NCBI GenBank assembly: GCA_002333095.1
Contig: DDBK01000030.1
Span: 1,251 to 15,039 of the forward strand
Reading direction: 5' to 3'
Origin: Cellvibrionales bacterium UBA2034
GTDB taxonomy: Bacteria; Pseudomonadota; Gammaproteobacteria; Pseudomonadales; UBA7239
DNA length: 13,789 bases
Shown here: in pieces, positions 13,494-13,789 of the stretch
Numbering within the stretch: position 1 is the stretch's first letter
Layout: the number at the start of each line of letters is the position of its first letter
The notes under the pieces: model-generated
Databases searched by the model: none
What the model was told of the DNA's origin: nothing
Seen by the model: the letters and a program-made list of their open reading frames with translations, nothing else
Position numbers and translations under genes: made by a program

Positions 13494-13789
13494 TTAACGG
13501 AATAGCGGCCATTCTCGGCGCTGGATCAAGTCAATGGTATGACGCAAATCAGTTTCCAGCGCCCGGTCTTCATCGACAAATGCGAAATGTGAAAAAACGG
13601 CCCGTTTCATTGAGGCAACTGGCGCTGTCAATGCATCTGCATCGAGATCATTTTGACGGATACGCAACTCAAGCCCTTGCGTAGCAGCCAGCAGGCTGGC
13701 CGCTGCTACTTGTTCTGTCAGTTGCAGTACCCGCAAGCAATCGCGCGCTGCAATAGTGCCCATGCTCACCTTGTCCTGGTTGTGGCATT
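13494..13789 (-). CDS. Aromatic amino acid ammonia-lyase (HAL/TAL/PAL family), C-terminal part
   Basis: The last 98 codons of a gene that enters from the right edge; no start is visible. The first readable residues are C-H-N-Q-D-K-V-S-M-G-T-I-A-A-R-D, the conserved C-terminal motif of the MIO-containing histidine/tyrosine/phenylalanine ammonia-lyases, which normally lies about 90-100 residues before the end, as here. These enzymes remove ammonia from an aromatic amino acid. In flexirubin and several aryl polyene clusters the member is a tyrosine ammonia-lyase giving 4-coumarate as aryl starter (for example the Flavobacterium johnsoniae enzyme). The Ala-Ser-Gly triad and the substrate-selecting residue lie outside the window, so histidine, phenylalanine and tyrosine cannot be told apart here. 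The apparent Met at 13769 is internal. The stop is 18 bp before the FAD enzyme start. Confidence 0.88.
   Translation of the reverse strand, partial: CHNQDKVSMGTIAARDCLRVLQLTEQVAAASLLAATQGLELRIRQNDLDADALTAPVASMKRAVFSHFAFVDEDRALETDLRHTIDLIQRREWPLFR

Noticed and set aside
1..13789. tRNA or rRNA genes, CRISPR arrays, insertion sequences, attachment sites.
   Set aside because: No matching structure was seen on either strand; coding genes fill nearly the whole window and the longest gap is 53 bp.

Overview
The window is one densely packed block of 18 genes, all on the minus strand. It reads as most of an aryl polyene (APE)-type pigment cluster, related to the APE, xanthomonadin and flexirubin pathways of Gram-negative bacteria. 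Signs of a Gram-negative host are a LolA-like periplasmic carrier, a lipobox lipoprotein of the DUF3261 type, an MMPL/RND exporter and a BamE-like domain. The gene order KS-DH-KR-KS and LolA-MMPL resembles gammaproteobacterial APE clusters. I infer a gammaproteobacterium and cannot name the genus. Both ends of the cluster run off the window.

Layout in transcription order (right to left). Starter and tailoring: the C-terminus of an aromatic amino acid ammonia-lyase (13494-13789), then an FAD-dependent halogenase/oxidoreductase-family enzyme (12243-13475). Chain-building block 1: ketosynthase (11053-12246), FabZ/FabA-like dehydratase (10574-11056), FabG-like ketoreductase (9846-10577), FabF-like ketosynthase (8533-9792). 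Middle block: a small membrane protein (8258-8527), a secreted helical-repeat/Ser-rich/BamE-like protein (7474-8220) and a SAM methyltransferase (6581-7441). ABC exporter: ATPase (5805-6581) and ABC-2 permease (4591-5790). Chain-building block 2: acyl carrier protein (4310-4594), ketosynthase (3142-4305) and a Cys-less ketosynthase-like partner (2261-3145). Envelope block: DUF3261-type lipoprotein (1698-2264), hotdog thioesterase (1175-1648), LolA-like protein (591-1178) and the N-terminus of an MMPL exporter (1-594).

Proposed working model (inference): the lyase makes a cinnamate or 4-coumarate starter. The starter is loaded on the ACP and extended with malonyl units by the ketosynthases. 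KR and DH reduce and dehydrate each unit, and no enoyl reductase is present, so double bonds accumulate into a polyene. The methyltransferase and the FAD enzyme probably decorate the aryl head. The thioesterase edits or releases chains, and the lipoprotein, LolA-like protein, MMPL pump and ABC transporter carry the product or its lipid conjugate to the outer membrane. Activities normally found in such clusters but not seen here are an aryl-CoA/ACP ligase, a second ACP, a second dehydratase (ApeI type) and an acyl/glycosyltransferase. They may lie outside the window.

Nine of the 17 gene junctions are start/stop overlaps (ATGA, GTGA or TGATG), which fits one co-translated operon. The longest gap is 53 bp. 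I found no RNA gene, CRISPR array, insertion sequence or convincing terminator or promoter.
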